Source of the DNA: Betaproteobacteria bacterium
GTDB lineage: Bacteria; Pseudomonadota; Gammaproteobacteria; Burkholderiales; Ga0077523
DNA length: 64,000 nucleotides
Assembly: GCA_016713305.1 (NCBI GenBank)
Contig: JADJPK010000007.1
Coordinates: forward strand, 248,001 to 312,000
Reading direction: 5' to 3'
Shown here: one piece after another, positions 36,288 through 45,304 of the stretch
Layout: the number at the start of each line of letters is the position of its first letter
Position numbering within the stretch: the first letter of the stretch is position 1
Notes under the pieces: generated by a model
Told to the model about the DNA's origin: nothing
What the model saw: only the letters and a program-made list of their open reading frames with translations
Database searches by the model: none
Program-made: the position numbers and the translations under genes

Positions 36288-38243
36288 TCAACGCGCAAGT
36301 TCCGGCAGTTCGCGGTACAGATCCAGGGCTTCGGGGTTGGCCAGAGCTTCCTTGTTCTTGACCGGCCGGCCATGCACGACATCCCGGACAGCCAGTTCCA
36401 CGATCTTGCCGCTCTTGGTGCGTGGAATATCGGCAACGGCAATGATCTTGTCTGGCACGTGCCGTGGAGTGGTGTTGGTCCGGATGCGCTCCTTGATTCT
36501 TTTCGCGAGCGTGTCGTCGAGGGTGGCGCCGTCCTTCAGCCGCACGAAGAGAACCACGCGCACGTCGTTGTTCCAGTCCTGTCCTATGACCAGGCTTTCG
36601 GTGACTTCCTCCAGCTGTTCCACCTGCCGGTAGATCTCGGCCGTGCCGATGCGTACCCCTCCGGGGTTGAGGACCGCGTCCGAGCGGCCATAGATGATGC
36701 AGGTGCCCCGGTCGGTGAGTTCCATGTAGTCGCCGTGGCACCAGATGTTGGGGAAACGCTCGAAATACGCCGCGCGGTACTTGTTCCCCTCCGGATCGTT
36801 CCAGAACTGCACGGGCATCGATGGAAAAGGCGCGGAGCACACGAGTTCGCCTTTGGTCCCTACGACCGGCTGCCCGGAGTCGTCGTAGACCTCCACTTTC
36901 ATGCCCAGCCCCCGGCACTGGATCTCGCCGCGCCACACGGGAACCCAGGGGCTGCCCAGGACGAAGCAGGACACGATGTCCGTGCCGCCCGAGATGGACG
37001 AGAGCAGCAGGTCCTCCTTCACGTTCGCGTAGACGTAGTCGTAGCCTTCCGCGACCAGCGGACTGCCGGTCGACGTCATCGTCCGCAGTGCTGCGAGATC
37101 GTGCGTCTCCCGCGGCTTCAGCTTGAGCTTGTTGATCGCATCGATGTACTTCGCCGACGTGCCGAACACGGTCATGCGTTCCTGGGCAGCGAAGTCCCAC
37201 AGCGTGTTTGCCCCGGGATAGAAGGGAGAGCCGTCGTACAGGAGCAAGGTGGCTCCCGTAGCCAGGCTTGTTGCGAGCCAGTGCCACATCATCCAGCCGC
37301 AGGTCGTGAAGTAGAACAGCCGGTCGTCGCGCTTCAGGTCGGTCTGGAGCTGGTGCTCCTTCAGGTGCTGGAGCAGTGTGCCGCCCTGGCCGTGCACGAT
37401 GCACTTGGGCACACCGGTGGTACCGGAGGAGTAGAGGATGTACAGCGGATGGTTGAACGGGAGCTGCTCGAACCGGATGTCCCCGGGCACGAACGGGCTC
37501 GTGAACTCGGAGAGCCCGGCGGCGCGAGGAACCGCACTCGCATCCGGCGACTCGTTCAGATAGGGGATGACCACAACCTTTTCCACCGAAGGCAGGCGAG
37601 CGACGACCTCGGACAGTTTGCCCAGGACGTCCAGCTGCTTGCCGCCGTACCAGTAGCCGTCCACCGAGAGCAGGATCTTCGGTTCGATCTGCCCGAACCG
37701 GTCGAGCACGCCTTGCACGCCGAAATCGGGAGAGCACGAAGACCAGATGGCTCCGACGCTGGAAGCCGCCATGAGGCCGATGATCGCTTCGGGCATGTTC
37801 GACACGATGGCGGCTACGCGGTCGCCCGGCTTCACGCCTGCATCGCGCAAGGCCTGGGACAGCCGCGACACCGCGTCGTAAACCTCGCGGAAGGTGAGGG
37901 TGCGTTTCACCTTGTTCTCGCCGCGGAAGATCATTGCCGGCTCGTCGTCCCTGCGGCGAAGCAGGTTCTCGGCGTAGTTGAGGCGCGCATCGGGAAACCA
38001 CTGCGCGCCGGGCATTCTGTTGCCGTTGGCCAGCACGCGGTCTCCACGCGTTTCGGACACCACCCCACAGAAGTCCCACACTGCGCACCAGAACTTCTCC
38101 GGCTCGCGAACGGACCACTCGTAAAGGGAGGTGTAGTCGTCGAGTCGGGGGCCGTACTGCCGGGCTACGAGATCGGCAAAGGCAGTGAGGTTGGCCTGCG
38201 TCCGGCGATCCGGCGAAGGCGTCCAGATTGGTGTGGTGGTCAC
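36288..38243 (-). CDS. aacS: Acetoacetyl-CoA synthetase
   Basis: 651 aa. ANL superfamily: the P-loop is ILYSSGTTGVPKCIVHG, with GGTDIVSCF, the adenylate-binding YGRSDAVLNPGGVRIG and the C-terminal catalytic Lys region PRTKSGKIVELAV. The N-terminal ACAS_N part and overall sequence match AacS rather than acetyl-CoA synthetase (WMMWHWLATSLATG). It activates acetoacetate to acetoacetyl-CoA with ATP and CoA. Acetoacetate could come from homogentisate cleavage by the divergent operon at 39314-44402 or from PHB mobilisation. It is 63 bases downstream of the IclR regulator on the same strand. Confidence 0.95.
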   Translation of the reverse strand: MTTTPIWTPSPDRRTQANLTAFADLVARQYGPRLDDYTSLYEWSVREPEKFWCAVWDFCGVVSETRGDRVLANGNRMPGAQWFPDARLNYAENLLRRRDDEPAMIFRGENKVKRTLTFREVYDAVSRLSQALRDAGVKPGDRVAAIVSNMPEAIIGLMAASSVGAIWSSCSPDFGVQGVLDRFGQIEPKILLSVDGYWYGGKQLDVLGKLSEVVARLPSVEKVVVIPYLNESPDASAVPRAAGLSEFTSPFVPGDIRFEQLPFNHPLYILYSSGTTGVPKCIVHGQGGTLLQHLKEHQLQTDLKRDDRLFYFTTCGWMMWHWLATSLATGATLLLYDGSPFYPGANTLWDFAAQERMTVFGTSAKYIDAINKLKLKPRETHDLAALRTMTSTGSPLVAEGYDYVYANVKEDLLLSSISGGTDIVSCFVLGSPWVPVWRGEIQCRGLGMKVEVYDDSGQPVVGTKGELVCSAPFPSMPVQFWNDPEGNKYRAAYFERFPNIWCHGDYMELTDRGTCIIYGRSDAVLNPGGVRIGTAEIYRQVEQLEEVTESLVIGQDWNNDVRVVLFVRLKDGATLDDTLAKRIKERIRTNTTPRHVPDKIIAVADIPRTKSGKIVELAVRDVVHGRPVKNKEALANPEALDLYRELPELAR

Positions 38244-38306
38244 GACGTAGACTCCAGGAAAAGCATGCGGACGTAAGCGTCGTCCGCCAGGGCTGCGAAT
38301 CTTAGC

Positions 38307-39107
38307 TTACGGGACGGCCGGAACGGCGAAGCCCAAACGGGCGGAAAGCGTCCCGGCCTGGTGCTTCAGGCGGGTCGCAACGACCCCGTCCGATGTGCTG
38401 TCGAAGGTGCCCGAATAGCCGAGCACGGTGAGGGCCAGCACCGCCGCCCCCCGATGATCGAAGACCGGGGCGGAGAGCGCGTCGATCCCTGGAATGAGGT
38501 CTCCCGCGACCCGGGCGAGGCCCGTCTCGCGGACTTCCCGCAACAGACCGCGCACGGCGGTCCGGGTTCGCGGCAGGCCACGGCTGGCGCGGCCGGCCGT
38601 TCGAAGCTCATCCGCGACGATGCCATCCGTCCAGCCGGAGGGAAGGAAGGCGGCGAAGCAGCGTCCCGTCGCGGAGCGCAGCAAGGGCATGACGGCGCCC
38701 ACGCGAACGTTGACCGTGACGATGTTGCGCGGTTCTTCCCAACGCACGATCGTGGCGCCCTGGTTTCCCCACACGGCCGCCGCGGCCGTCACGCCGAATT
38801 CCGTGGCCAGGGAGACGAGCACGGGAGCGGACAGACGCACGGCGTCGAGCCGCCCGAGGGCCGCAAGCCCCATCTGGAGCGCGAGCGGCCCGAGTTCGTA
38901 CCGGCCCGCGGTGCCGTCCTGTTCGACGAGTCCCACGCGGATGAAGCTCACCAGGTAACGATGTGCCTTGGCGGCCGGCATCCCCGCGGCCGCGGCCACG
39001 TCCTTGAGCATCATGGGGGCGCCGCTGGCCACGAGCGCGGTCAGGAGCGCGCCGCCGGTTTCGACGGACTGGATGCCGCTTTGCGGCGAACGGGCTCGGA
39101 GGGGCAT
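38307..39107 (-). CDS. IclR-family transcriptional regulator
   Basis: 266 aa from ATG 39105-39107. The N-terminal winged helix-turn-helix (GALLTALVASGAPMMLKDVA with AAKAHRYLVSFIRVGLVEQD) is followed by the IclR effector domain (YELGPLALQMGLAALGRLD to the end). IclR proteins often control aromatic-degradation genes. It is divergent from the operon 39314-44402 and upstream of aacS, so it probably controls both, with an aromatic acid or intermediate as effector (inferred). Confidence 0.9.
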   Translation of the reverse strand: MPLRARSPQSGIQSVETGGALLTALVASGAPMMLKDVAAAAGMPAAKAHRYLVSFIRVGLVEQDGTAGRYELGPLALQMGLAALGRLDAVRLSAPVLVSLATEFGVTAAAAVWGNQGATIVRWEEPRNIVTVNVRVGAVMPLLRSATGRCFAAFLPSGWTDGIVADELRTAGRASRGLPRTRTAVRGLLREVRETGLARVAGDLIPGIDALSAPVFDHRGAAVLALTVLGYSGTFDSTSDGVVATRLKHQAGTLSARLGFAVPAVP

Positions 39108-39313
39108 GAAAGCAAAGGGTGCCGGATCGGGGAGAGATCGCTTCGAGCCGCAGGGCGGGACCGGCCATGCCATCTCTGGTGCCTGCGGTCGATTGACCCG
39201 AATCCTAGGCGCCGATTACGATACAAGCAACGCCTTTCACCAAGCGTAATTGTCCGCACCATGGTCGGAACGACGGGCAATGCGGCCATCACTGCCTGAA
39301 ACGGAGGTGCTCC

Positions 39314-40264
39314 ATGGAAAAGAAATTCGCGTCGCAGGCGGATCTCGTCGAGAAGAAGGTGAGCTTCGTCAAGCTCGCCGACTGCGCGTATGCCTACACG
39401 GCGGAGGGCGACCCGAACACCGGCATCGTCATCGGCGACGATGCGGTCATGGTGATCGACACCCAGGCCACGCCCGTCATGGCACAGGACGTCATTCGCC
39501 GCATCCGGGAGGTCACGGACAAGCCCATCCGGTATGTGGTGATGTCGCACTATCACGCCGTGCGCGTGCTTGGGGCCAGCGCCTACGGTGCGTCGCACGT
39601 GATAGCAAGCCGGCCCACGCATGAACTCATCCAGGAACGTGGCGAGGCCGACATGAAGTCCGAGATCGAGCGCTTCCCGCGGTTGTTCCGGGCCGTCGAG
39701 TCGATACCCGGGCTCACCTGGCCCAACATCGTGTTCGAGAGCGAGCTGACGCTGTTCCTTGGCAAGCTCGAGGTGCGCATCCTTCACCTGGGCCGCGGGC
39801 ACACCAAGGGCGACACGGTCGTCTGGCTGCCACAACACAAGGTGCTCTTCTCGGGCGACCTGGTGGAGTTCGCGGCAACGCCCTACACCGGCGATGCGTA
39901 TCTGCAGGATTGGCCCCGGACGCTGGACCGGATCGCGGCCCTGGGGCCCGAGAAGCTGGTGCCGGGCCGTGGAGAGGCCTTGCAGACTCCCGAAAAGGTT
40001 GCGCAGGGCCTGCAGGACACGCGCGATTTCATCGTGAGCATGTTTGGAGCGGTCAAGGCCGGGCGTGATGCGGGCCAGCCGTTGCGCGATGTCTATCGGA
40101 GCACGTACGAGACACTCAAGCCCAGGTTCGGTCACTGGGTGATCTTCGATCACTGCCTGCCGTTCGACGTGAGCCGCGCGTACGACGAGGCCTCGGGCAT
40201 CCGCGACCCTCGCATATGGACGGCCCAGCGCGACAAGGACATGTGGGAGTCGCTCGAAGGTTGA
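39314..40264 (+). CDS. Metallo-beta-lactamase-fold hydrolase with altered metal motif
   Basis: 316 aa; AACGGAGGTGCTCC lies just before ATG 39314. The fold is clear: GDDAVMVIDTQATPVMA, then LGRGHTKGDTVVWLPQHKVLFSGD. The usual HxHxDH metal motif reads SHYHAVRVLGAS, so the Asp and third His are replaced by Val and Arg. The later His (GRGHTKGD) and Asp (FSGD) remain, so a one-metal site is possible. It opens the IclR-divergent operon and may hydrolyse a lactone or thioester in the pathway; unproven. Confidence 0.85.
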   Translation: MEKKFASQADLVEKKVSFVKLADCAYAYTAEGDPNTGIVIGDDAVMVIDTQATPVMAQDVIRRIREVTDKPIRYVVMSHYHAVRVLGASAYGASHVIASRPTHELIQERGEADMKSEIERFPRLFRAVESIPGLTWPNIVFESELTLFLGKLEVRILHLGRGHTKGDTVVWLPQHKVLFSGDLVEFAATPYTGDAYLQDWPRTLDRIAALGPEKLVPGRGEALQTPEKVAQGLQDTRDFIVSMFGAVKAGRDAGQPLRDVYRSTYETLKPRFGHWVIFDHCLPFDVSRAYDEASGIRDPRIWTAQRDKDMWESLEG

Positions 40265-40280
40265 GCCTCCGGCACCCGCC

Positions 40281-41993
40281 ATGCCGCAGACCTATACCCC
40301 GCCTTCGTTCGCCTACGTCACCCCACCCGAGATCTCGACGGGGAGCGCAGCCGCGCGGTCCGTGATCATCGTTGGGGCAGGGCCCATCGGCATTGCCTGC
40401 GCTCTGGATCTCACATTGCACGGCGTGGACACGCTCGTGCTGGACGACAATGACACGGTCAGCACCGGATCGCGGGCCATCTGTTACGCCAAGCGTGCGC
40501 TGGAGATTCTGGACCGCTATGGCTGTGGCGAGCCGGTCGTCGAACGCGGAGTAAGCTGGCAGATCGGCAAGGTGTTCCACCGCGACCGGCTCGCGTACCG
40601 CTTCGACCTCCTCCCGGAAGAAGGTCACAGACGGCCGGCTTTCGTGAATCTTCAGCAGTACCACCTCGAAGAGGCGATGCTCCAGCGCCTCGCGGAACTG
40701 GGACGTGCGGAAGTTCGCTGGAAGAATCGCGTCGTCGGAATCACGCAGGATGACCGGGGCGCCACGGTCACCGTGGAGACCCCGGACGGGCGGTACCAGG
40801 CACGCGGCAGCTACGTGATCGCCTGCGACGGCGCCCGCAGTTCCCTGCGCGAGATGATGGGGCTGGACTGGAAGGGGCAGGTCTTCCGGGACCGCTTCCT
40901 GATCGCCGATGTGCACATGAAGGGCGACTTTCCCGCGGAGCGCTGGTTCTGGTTCGATCCGCCCTTCCACCCCGGGCAGTCCGTTCTGCTGCACAGACAG
41001 GCCGATGACGTCTGGCGCATCGACTTCCAGCTCGGTTGGGACGCCGATCCAGACGAGGAGAAGAAGCCCGAACGGGTGATTCCGAGGATCCGGGCCATGC
41101 TGGGAGACGACAGGGACTTCGAACTGGAATGGGTGAGCGTGTACACGTTCCAGTGCCGCAGGCTCGACCGCTTCGTCCATGGACGCGTGATCTTTGCGGG
41201 CGATGCGGCGCATCAGGTTTCGCCGTTCGGTGCGCGTGGTGCGAACAGCGGCTTCCAGGATGCCGACAATCTATGCTGGAAGCTTGCCCGCGTGTTGCAA
41301 GGGCTCTCGCCGGCTTCTCTGCTCGAGAGCTACGACAGCGAACGGGTGGAAGCGGCGGAGGAAAACATCCTCAACTCCACGCGGGCGACGGACTTCATCA
41401 CGCCCAAGAGCAACATCAGTCGCGACTTTCGCGATGCGGTGCTCGATCTGTCGGTCTCGCACGAATTTGCCCGCCGTCTCGTCAACAGCGGTCGGTTGTC
41501 CTTGCCCACCACACATCAGGCGAGTCCGCTCAGCACGCCCGATCGGGAGATGTTCTCCGGCGCGATGGTTCCGGGTGCGCCCGCAGCGGACGCGCCCGTG
41601 TTTCACGCCGGCGATGCGCGGTGGTGGCTGGAACTGATCGGCGGGCGGTTCGACGCTGTCTACTTCGCCGGCGCAGACGAGCATCGGATCCTTGCCGACC
41701 TGAGCGCACTGACCGGTGCACTCGACGGGCAGGCACGGATTCTCGCCGTAGCGGGCGAGAAGGCTCTGGCCGGTGCAATCGGAGACACCGGCACGATCTG
41801 GGTGGAGGATGCTCCGGGGTGGCTCGCACGCCGCTACGACGCCTCGCCCGGCACCCTCTATCTGCTGCGGCCGGATCAGCACGTTGCCGCGCGGTGGCGC
41901 CACTGGACTGCCGACGATGTGCGGCGGGCGCTGCGCCGAGCCCAGGGAGTGGAACATGCCGCTCGAGACACGACCGAACCTCTCACGGCCTGA
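40281..41993 (+). CDS. FAD-dependent aromatic monooxygenase (MhpA/PHBH-like)
   Basis: 570 aa. The FAD-binding N-terminus has VIIVGAGPIGIACALDLTLHG (GxGxxG), the DG motif YVIACDGARSSLREMMGL, and the second FAD motif VIFAGDAAHQVSPFGARGAN (GD). The C-terminal thioredoxin-like extension (from about 450) is typical of MhpA and phenol-hydroxylase relatives. It would hydroxylate an aromatic ring using NAD(P)H and oxygen, plausibly making the dihydroxy substrate for the dioxygenase encoded downstream. It starts 16 bases after the MBL gene. Confidence 0.9.
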   Translation: MPQTYTPPSFAYVTPPEISTGSAAARSVIIVGAGPIGIACALDLTLHGVDTLVLDDNDTVSTGSRAICYAKRALEILDRYGCGEPVVERGVSWQIGKVFHRDRLAYRFDLLPEEGHRRPAFVNLQQYHLEEAMLQRLAELGRAEVRWKNRVVGITQDDRGATVTVETPDGRYQARGSYVIACDGARSSLREMMGLDWKGQVFRDRFLIADVHMKGDFPAERWFWFDPPFHPGQSVLLHRQADDVWRIDFQLGWDADPDEEKKPERVIPRIRAMLGDDRDFELEWVSVYTFQCRRLDRFVHGRVIFAGDAAHQVSPFGARGANSGFQDADNLCWKLARVLQGLSPASLLESYDSERVEAAEENILNSTRATDFITPKSNISRDFRDAVLDLSVSHEFARRLVNSGRLSLPTTHQASPLSTPDREMFSGAMVPGAPAADAPVFHAGDARWWLELIGGRFDAVYFAGADEHRILADLSALTGALDGQARILAVAGEKALAGAIGDTGTIWVEDAPGWLARRYDASPGTLYLLRPDQHVAARWRHWTADDVRRALRRAQGVEHAARDTTEPLTA

Positions 41994-42168
41994 CGATTTC
42001 TATCAGGCGCTGATCGATGCTCATGCCGGCCTCACGGACGAGCAGAGCGCGGCGCTCAACGCACGGCTCATCCTCCTCCTTGCCAATCACGTGGGCGACC
42101 TGGACGTTCTTCGCGAGGCGCTGGAGTTTGCCCGAGCCGCGGTGAAGGTGGCACCGGCATCGGAGTAG
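41956..42168 (+). CDS. DUF2783 domain small protein
   Basis: 70 aa. ATG 41956 lies within the end of the monooxygenase gene (38-base overlap in another frame) with AGGGAGT before it. Sequence LSRPDDFYQALIDAHAGLTD, then LILLLANHVGDLDVLREALE, fits DUF2783, a small family typically encoded right after FAD monooxygenases of aromatic operons. It may be an accessory subunit; the role is unknown. Confidence 0.8.
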   Translation: MPLETRPNLSRPDDFYQALIDAHAGLTDEQSAALNARLILLLANHVGDLDVLREALEFARAAVKVAPASE

Positions 42169-42240
42169 GCCCGTGGCGGCGCCCCGGCGCCAGCCCCCCA
42201 GAAATCACCGCCGGCACCGGGCCGGCCGAGGAGTTCTCCC

Positions 42241-43380
42241 ATGAAGCGCTGGATCTCTTTTCCAAAGTCCGAAGGAACGCACTCGCGGCAGGCCCACGCC
42301 GACCTGCCCGAAGGCACTTACGAACGGGAAATGGGAAAGGAAGGGTTCTTCGGACCGAGCTGCCACTTTCACCATCGCCACCGGCCGACCGACTGGTCGG
42401 GATTCGACGGTGCCCTGCAGCCGCAAGCCTTCGATCTCAACCTGCTTCCTGCATCAGGTCCCGGTCCGTGGGATGCGGCGCACGTGCTCGGAAACAACGA
42501 CGTCGCCGTGCGCATCTGGAAGTGCTCGTCCCCCATGGACCACCTCGCGCGGAATTCGGATGGAGACGAGCTCCTGTTCGTACACGAAGGCGCCGGCCAC
42601 CTTCATTGCGACTGGGGCCACATGGAGTATCGCGACGGAGACTACGTGATGATTCCTCGCGGCGGCATGTGGCGTGTGGAGCCCGAATCTCCGACCACCA
42701 TGCTGCTGATCGAGTGCACCGAGGGGTCCTATCAGCTTCCCGAGAAGGGCATCCTCGGCCCGCACGCGATTTTCGATCCCGCCATCCTGGAGACGCCGCG
42801 CATCGACGATGCCTTCCGCGCTCAACAGGGGGATCGCGCAACGGTCGTGAAGGTCAAACGGCGCAACCGCATCGCGTCGATCCAGTATCCCTTCAATCCG
42901 CTGGACGCGATCGGCTGGCACGGCGATCTCTGCGCGGTCAAGGTGAACTGGCGCGACATCCGGCCATTGATGAGCCATCGCTATCATCTGCCGCCCTCGG
43001 CACATACGACATTCGTCGGGAAGAACTTCATCGTCTGCACGTTTTGCCCCCGTCCCATCGAATCCGATCCCGGCGCGCTGAAAGTGCCGTTCTTCCACAA
43101 CAACGACGACTACGACGAGATCATCTTCTACCATCGCGGCCAGTTCTTCTCCCGCGACAACATCCATCCCGGCATGATGACCGTGCATCCCTGCGGCTTC
43201 ACCCATGGACCTCATCCCAAGGCTTTCGACATCGGTGCCAAGGCGGCGAGAAAGGAGACCGACGAGGTGGCGGTGATGATCGACACGAGATTTCCCATCG
43301 AGATGGCCGCGATGCCTGCGGGCGTCGAGCAGGCCGGATACGTGGATTCGTGGAAGCGCAAGCCGGAGTCCGTCGGATGA
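42241..43380 (+). CDS. Homogentisate 1,2-dioxygenase-family ring-cleaving enzyme
   Basis: 379 aa, shorter than classic HmgA (~430-440 aa). Cupin-like fold; the segment from FFHNNDDYDEIIFYHRGQFF to MTVHPCGFTHGPHP supplies the expected His, Glu and His iron ligands. An N-terminal cupin half includes GDELLFVHEGAGHLHCDWG. It should open homogentisate or a related hydroquinone to a maleyl-type product leading to fumarate and acetoacetate. No maleylacetoacetate isomerase or fumarylacetoacetase is in the window, so the substrate may differ from homogentisate. Its TGA overlaps the next ATG. Confidence 0.88.
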   Translation: MKRWISFPKSEGTHSRQAHADLPEGTYEREMGKEGFFGPSCHFHHRHRPTDWSGFDGALQPQAFDLNLLPASGPGPWDAAHVLGNNDVAVRIWKCSSPMDHLARNSDGDELLFVHEGAGHLHCDWGHMEYRDGDYVMIPRGGMWRVEPESPTTMLLIECTEGSYQLPEKGILGPHAIFDPAILETPRIDDAFRAQQGDRATVVKVKRRNRIASIQYPFNPLDAIGWHGDLCAVKVNWRDIRPLMSHRYHLPPSAHTTFVGKNFIVCTFCPRPIESDPGALKVPFFHNNDDYDEIIFYHRGQFFSRDNIHPGMMTVHPCGFTHGPHPKAFDIGAKAARKETDEVAVMIDTRFPIEMAAMPAGVEQAGYVDSWKRKPESVG

Positions 43381-44402
43381 CGCGGGGACCTGCCCCCCGC
43401 GCGTCGAGGCCATCGGGGACGATGCAAAGCGGATCCCGGCGCCGATTGATGCTCGCGTCCGTCGCGGGTGCGATCGCTGCATCCCTCGGAGCCCGGGCCG
43501 AGGATTTTCCCAGCCGGCCGGTCCGGCTCCTGGTGCCCTACCCGGCGGGCGGTGCGACCGATTTCATCGCACGCACTCTGGGAGCGGATCTGTCCGTGCG
43601 GCTGGGTCAGCAATGGGTCATCGAGAACCGTCCCGGTGCCACGACCATCGTCGCCGCAGAACTGCTCGCGCGCTCCCACGCGGACGGATACACGCTCATG
43701 CTGGCCGACACGGCGACGCTGGCCACCAATCGAAGCCTGTATGCGAAGCTTCCCTACGATCCGCTGCGCGACTTCACGCCCATCGCGCGCGTAGCCCGCA
43801 TTCCGCTGTGCCTCGTCACCGGTGTCGAATCCCCCTGGATGAACACGGAGTCTCTGATGGCGGCGCTCAAGTCCAGGCCGGGCGGCTTCAATGTCGGCAG
43901 TTCGGGTCTCGGCTCGCCGCATCACCTCGCCGCTGAGCTGTTCCTCCGTCAGACCGGCCTGCGCGCCCAGCACGTGCCATACAAGGGGGCCGCACCGATG
44001 CTGCAGGACCTCATCGGACACCGGATCGATTTCGCGTTCCTGGATCTGCCCACCATGCGAGGCGCGCTGGCGGGGGGCAGGCTGAGACTGCTTGCCGCAG
44101 GCACAAGGAAGAGACTCAAGGCATTGCCCGATCTTGCCTCGCTCGACGAGCAAGGCCTGCATGGATTCGATGCGTTCGCGTGGCAGGGGATCGTCGCGCC
44201 CGCGAAGCTCCCGGCCGAACGCGTCTCGACGCTGTACCGGGCCATCGATGCATCCCTGAATGCGAGTGCCCTGGAGCAGCGTCTGGCCGAAGGCGGAGTG
44301 GAGATCTTTCCCGCCGCGCCGGGTCAGTTCAGCGCGTTCATTGCATCGGAAACCCAGCGCTGGGCGAAAGTCATCGACGGTGCCGGAATCCGCCTCGAGT
44401 GA
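43377..44402 (+). CDS. Bug-family tripartite tricarboxylate transporter substrate-binding protein
   Basis: 341 aa if started at ATG 43377, which overlaps the dioxygenase stop (ATGA); an internal ATG at 43422 just before SRRRLMLASVAGAIAASLGA is also possible. The export signal precedes the mature start at about DFPSRPVRLLVPYPAGGATD, the Bug signature (P-x-GG-x-D). Bug proteins bind carboxylic or aromatic acids in the periplasm for TTT transporters or as sensors, and are hugely expanded in betaproteobacteria. It is the last gene of the catabolic operon, so the ligand may be the aromatic substrate. Confidence 0.9.
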   Translation: MTRGPAPRASRPSGTMQSGSRRRLMLASVAGAIAASLGARAEDFPSRPVRLLVPYPAGGATDFIARTLGADLSVRLGQQWVIENRPGATTIVAAELLARSHADGYTLMLADTATLATNRSLYAKLPYDPLRDFTPIARVARIPLCLVTGVESPWMNTESLMAALKSRPGGFNVGSSGLGSPHHLAAELFLRQTGLRAQHVPYKGAAPMLQDLIGHRIDFAFLDLPTMRGALAGGRLRLLAAGTRKRLKALPDLASLDEQGLHGFDAFAWQGIVAPAKLPAERVSTLYRAIDASLNASALEQRLAEGGVEIFPAAPGQFSAFIASETQRWAKVIDGAGIRLE

Positions 44403-44444
44403 CCCCGGAGCAATGCCTGTCCATGAGTGCCCGTCGCGTTCGCT

Positions 44445-45164
44445 TCAGCGCCGGACGAGCTGCAGGAATTCCTTGCGCAGTTCGGGATTGTGGAGAAACG
44501 CCCCGCGCATCACGCTGTTGGTCATGTGCGATTCGTCCTTGACTCCTCGCCAGTGCATGCAGAAGTGGTCCGCTTCGAGGACGAGCGCCACGCCGTCCGG
44601 CTTGAGACGAGCTTCGAAGAGATCCGCGATCTGCATGACCGCTTCTTCCTGGATCTGAGGCCGGGTCATGATCCAGTCGGCCAGGCGTGCATACTTGGAC
44701 AGTCCGATCAGATTCGACGCTTCGCTCGGCAGCACGCCGATCCAGAGTTTGCCCAGAATCGGCACCAGATGATGCGAACAGGCGCTGCGCACGGTGATCG
44801 GGCCCACGATCATCAGCTCGTTGACTCGTTCGACATTCGGGAACTCGGTGACCGAAGGAATGGGTTGGTAACGACCCCGGAAGACCTCGTGCAGAAACAT
44901 CTTCGCCACGCGGCGGGCGGTGCCCTGGGTGTTGTGATCACCGGCGGTGTCGATCACGAGCGCTTCGAGGACGCTCTGCATCCTCTCGGTGACTTCCATC
45001 TCGAGCTCGGCAAGTTCCTCGGCGCCGTCGATGAACTGCGCGATGTTGTCGTTGGCGTGAAATCGTTGACCGGAGGCTTCGATGCGCTTGCGGATTCGCG
45101 CGGACGGCAGGACCGGCTGGGTCTCCGTGGTCCGCACGTTGTAGATCTTTCCCGAGGTGCTCAT
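44445..45164 (-). CDS. folE: GTP cyclohydrolase I
   Basis: 239 aa. Zinc ligands are in RSACSHHLVPILG (Cys and His) and LEADHFCMHWRG (Cys); SNLIGLSKYARL, GDHNTQGTARRVAKMF and TRPQIQEEAV are family motifs. It converts GTP to dihydroneopterin triphosphate, the first step of folate and pterin synthesis. It is convergent with the catabolic operon, 42 bases away. Confidence 0.97.
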   Translation of the reverse strand: MSTSGKIYNVRTTETQPVLPSARIRKRIEASGQRFHANDNIAQFIDGAEELAELEMEVTERMQSVLEALVIDTAGDHNTQGTARRVAKMFLHEVFRGRYQPIPSVTEFPNVERVNELMIVGPITVRSACSHHLVPILGKLWIGVLPSEASNLIGLSKYARLADWIMTRPQIQEEAVMQIADLFEARLKPDGVALVLEADHFCMHWRGVKDESHMTNSVMRGAFLHNPELRKEFLQLVRR

Positions 45165-45304
45165 TCAGGCTCCTTCGATTGTCGTTCTCAGGGGGCGGCC
45201 GGCAACGGCGCACAGGTGGCAGACAGCATACGCCATGTTTGGTTCGTGTCTCCCTCGAGCGCGGGCAGCGCCGGACCCCTGCGAGTCAGCGAAAGCAGCG
45301 TGGC

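Noticed and set aside
36252..38276. 674-codon open frame on the plus strand opposite aacS
   Set aside because: Shadow of the acetoacetyl-CoA synthetase gene; no recognisable motifs or ribosome site.
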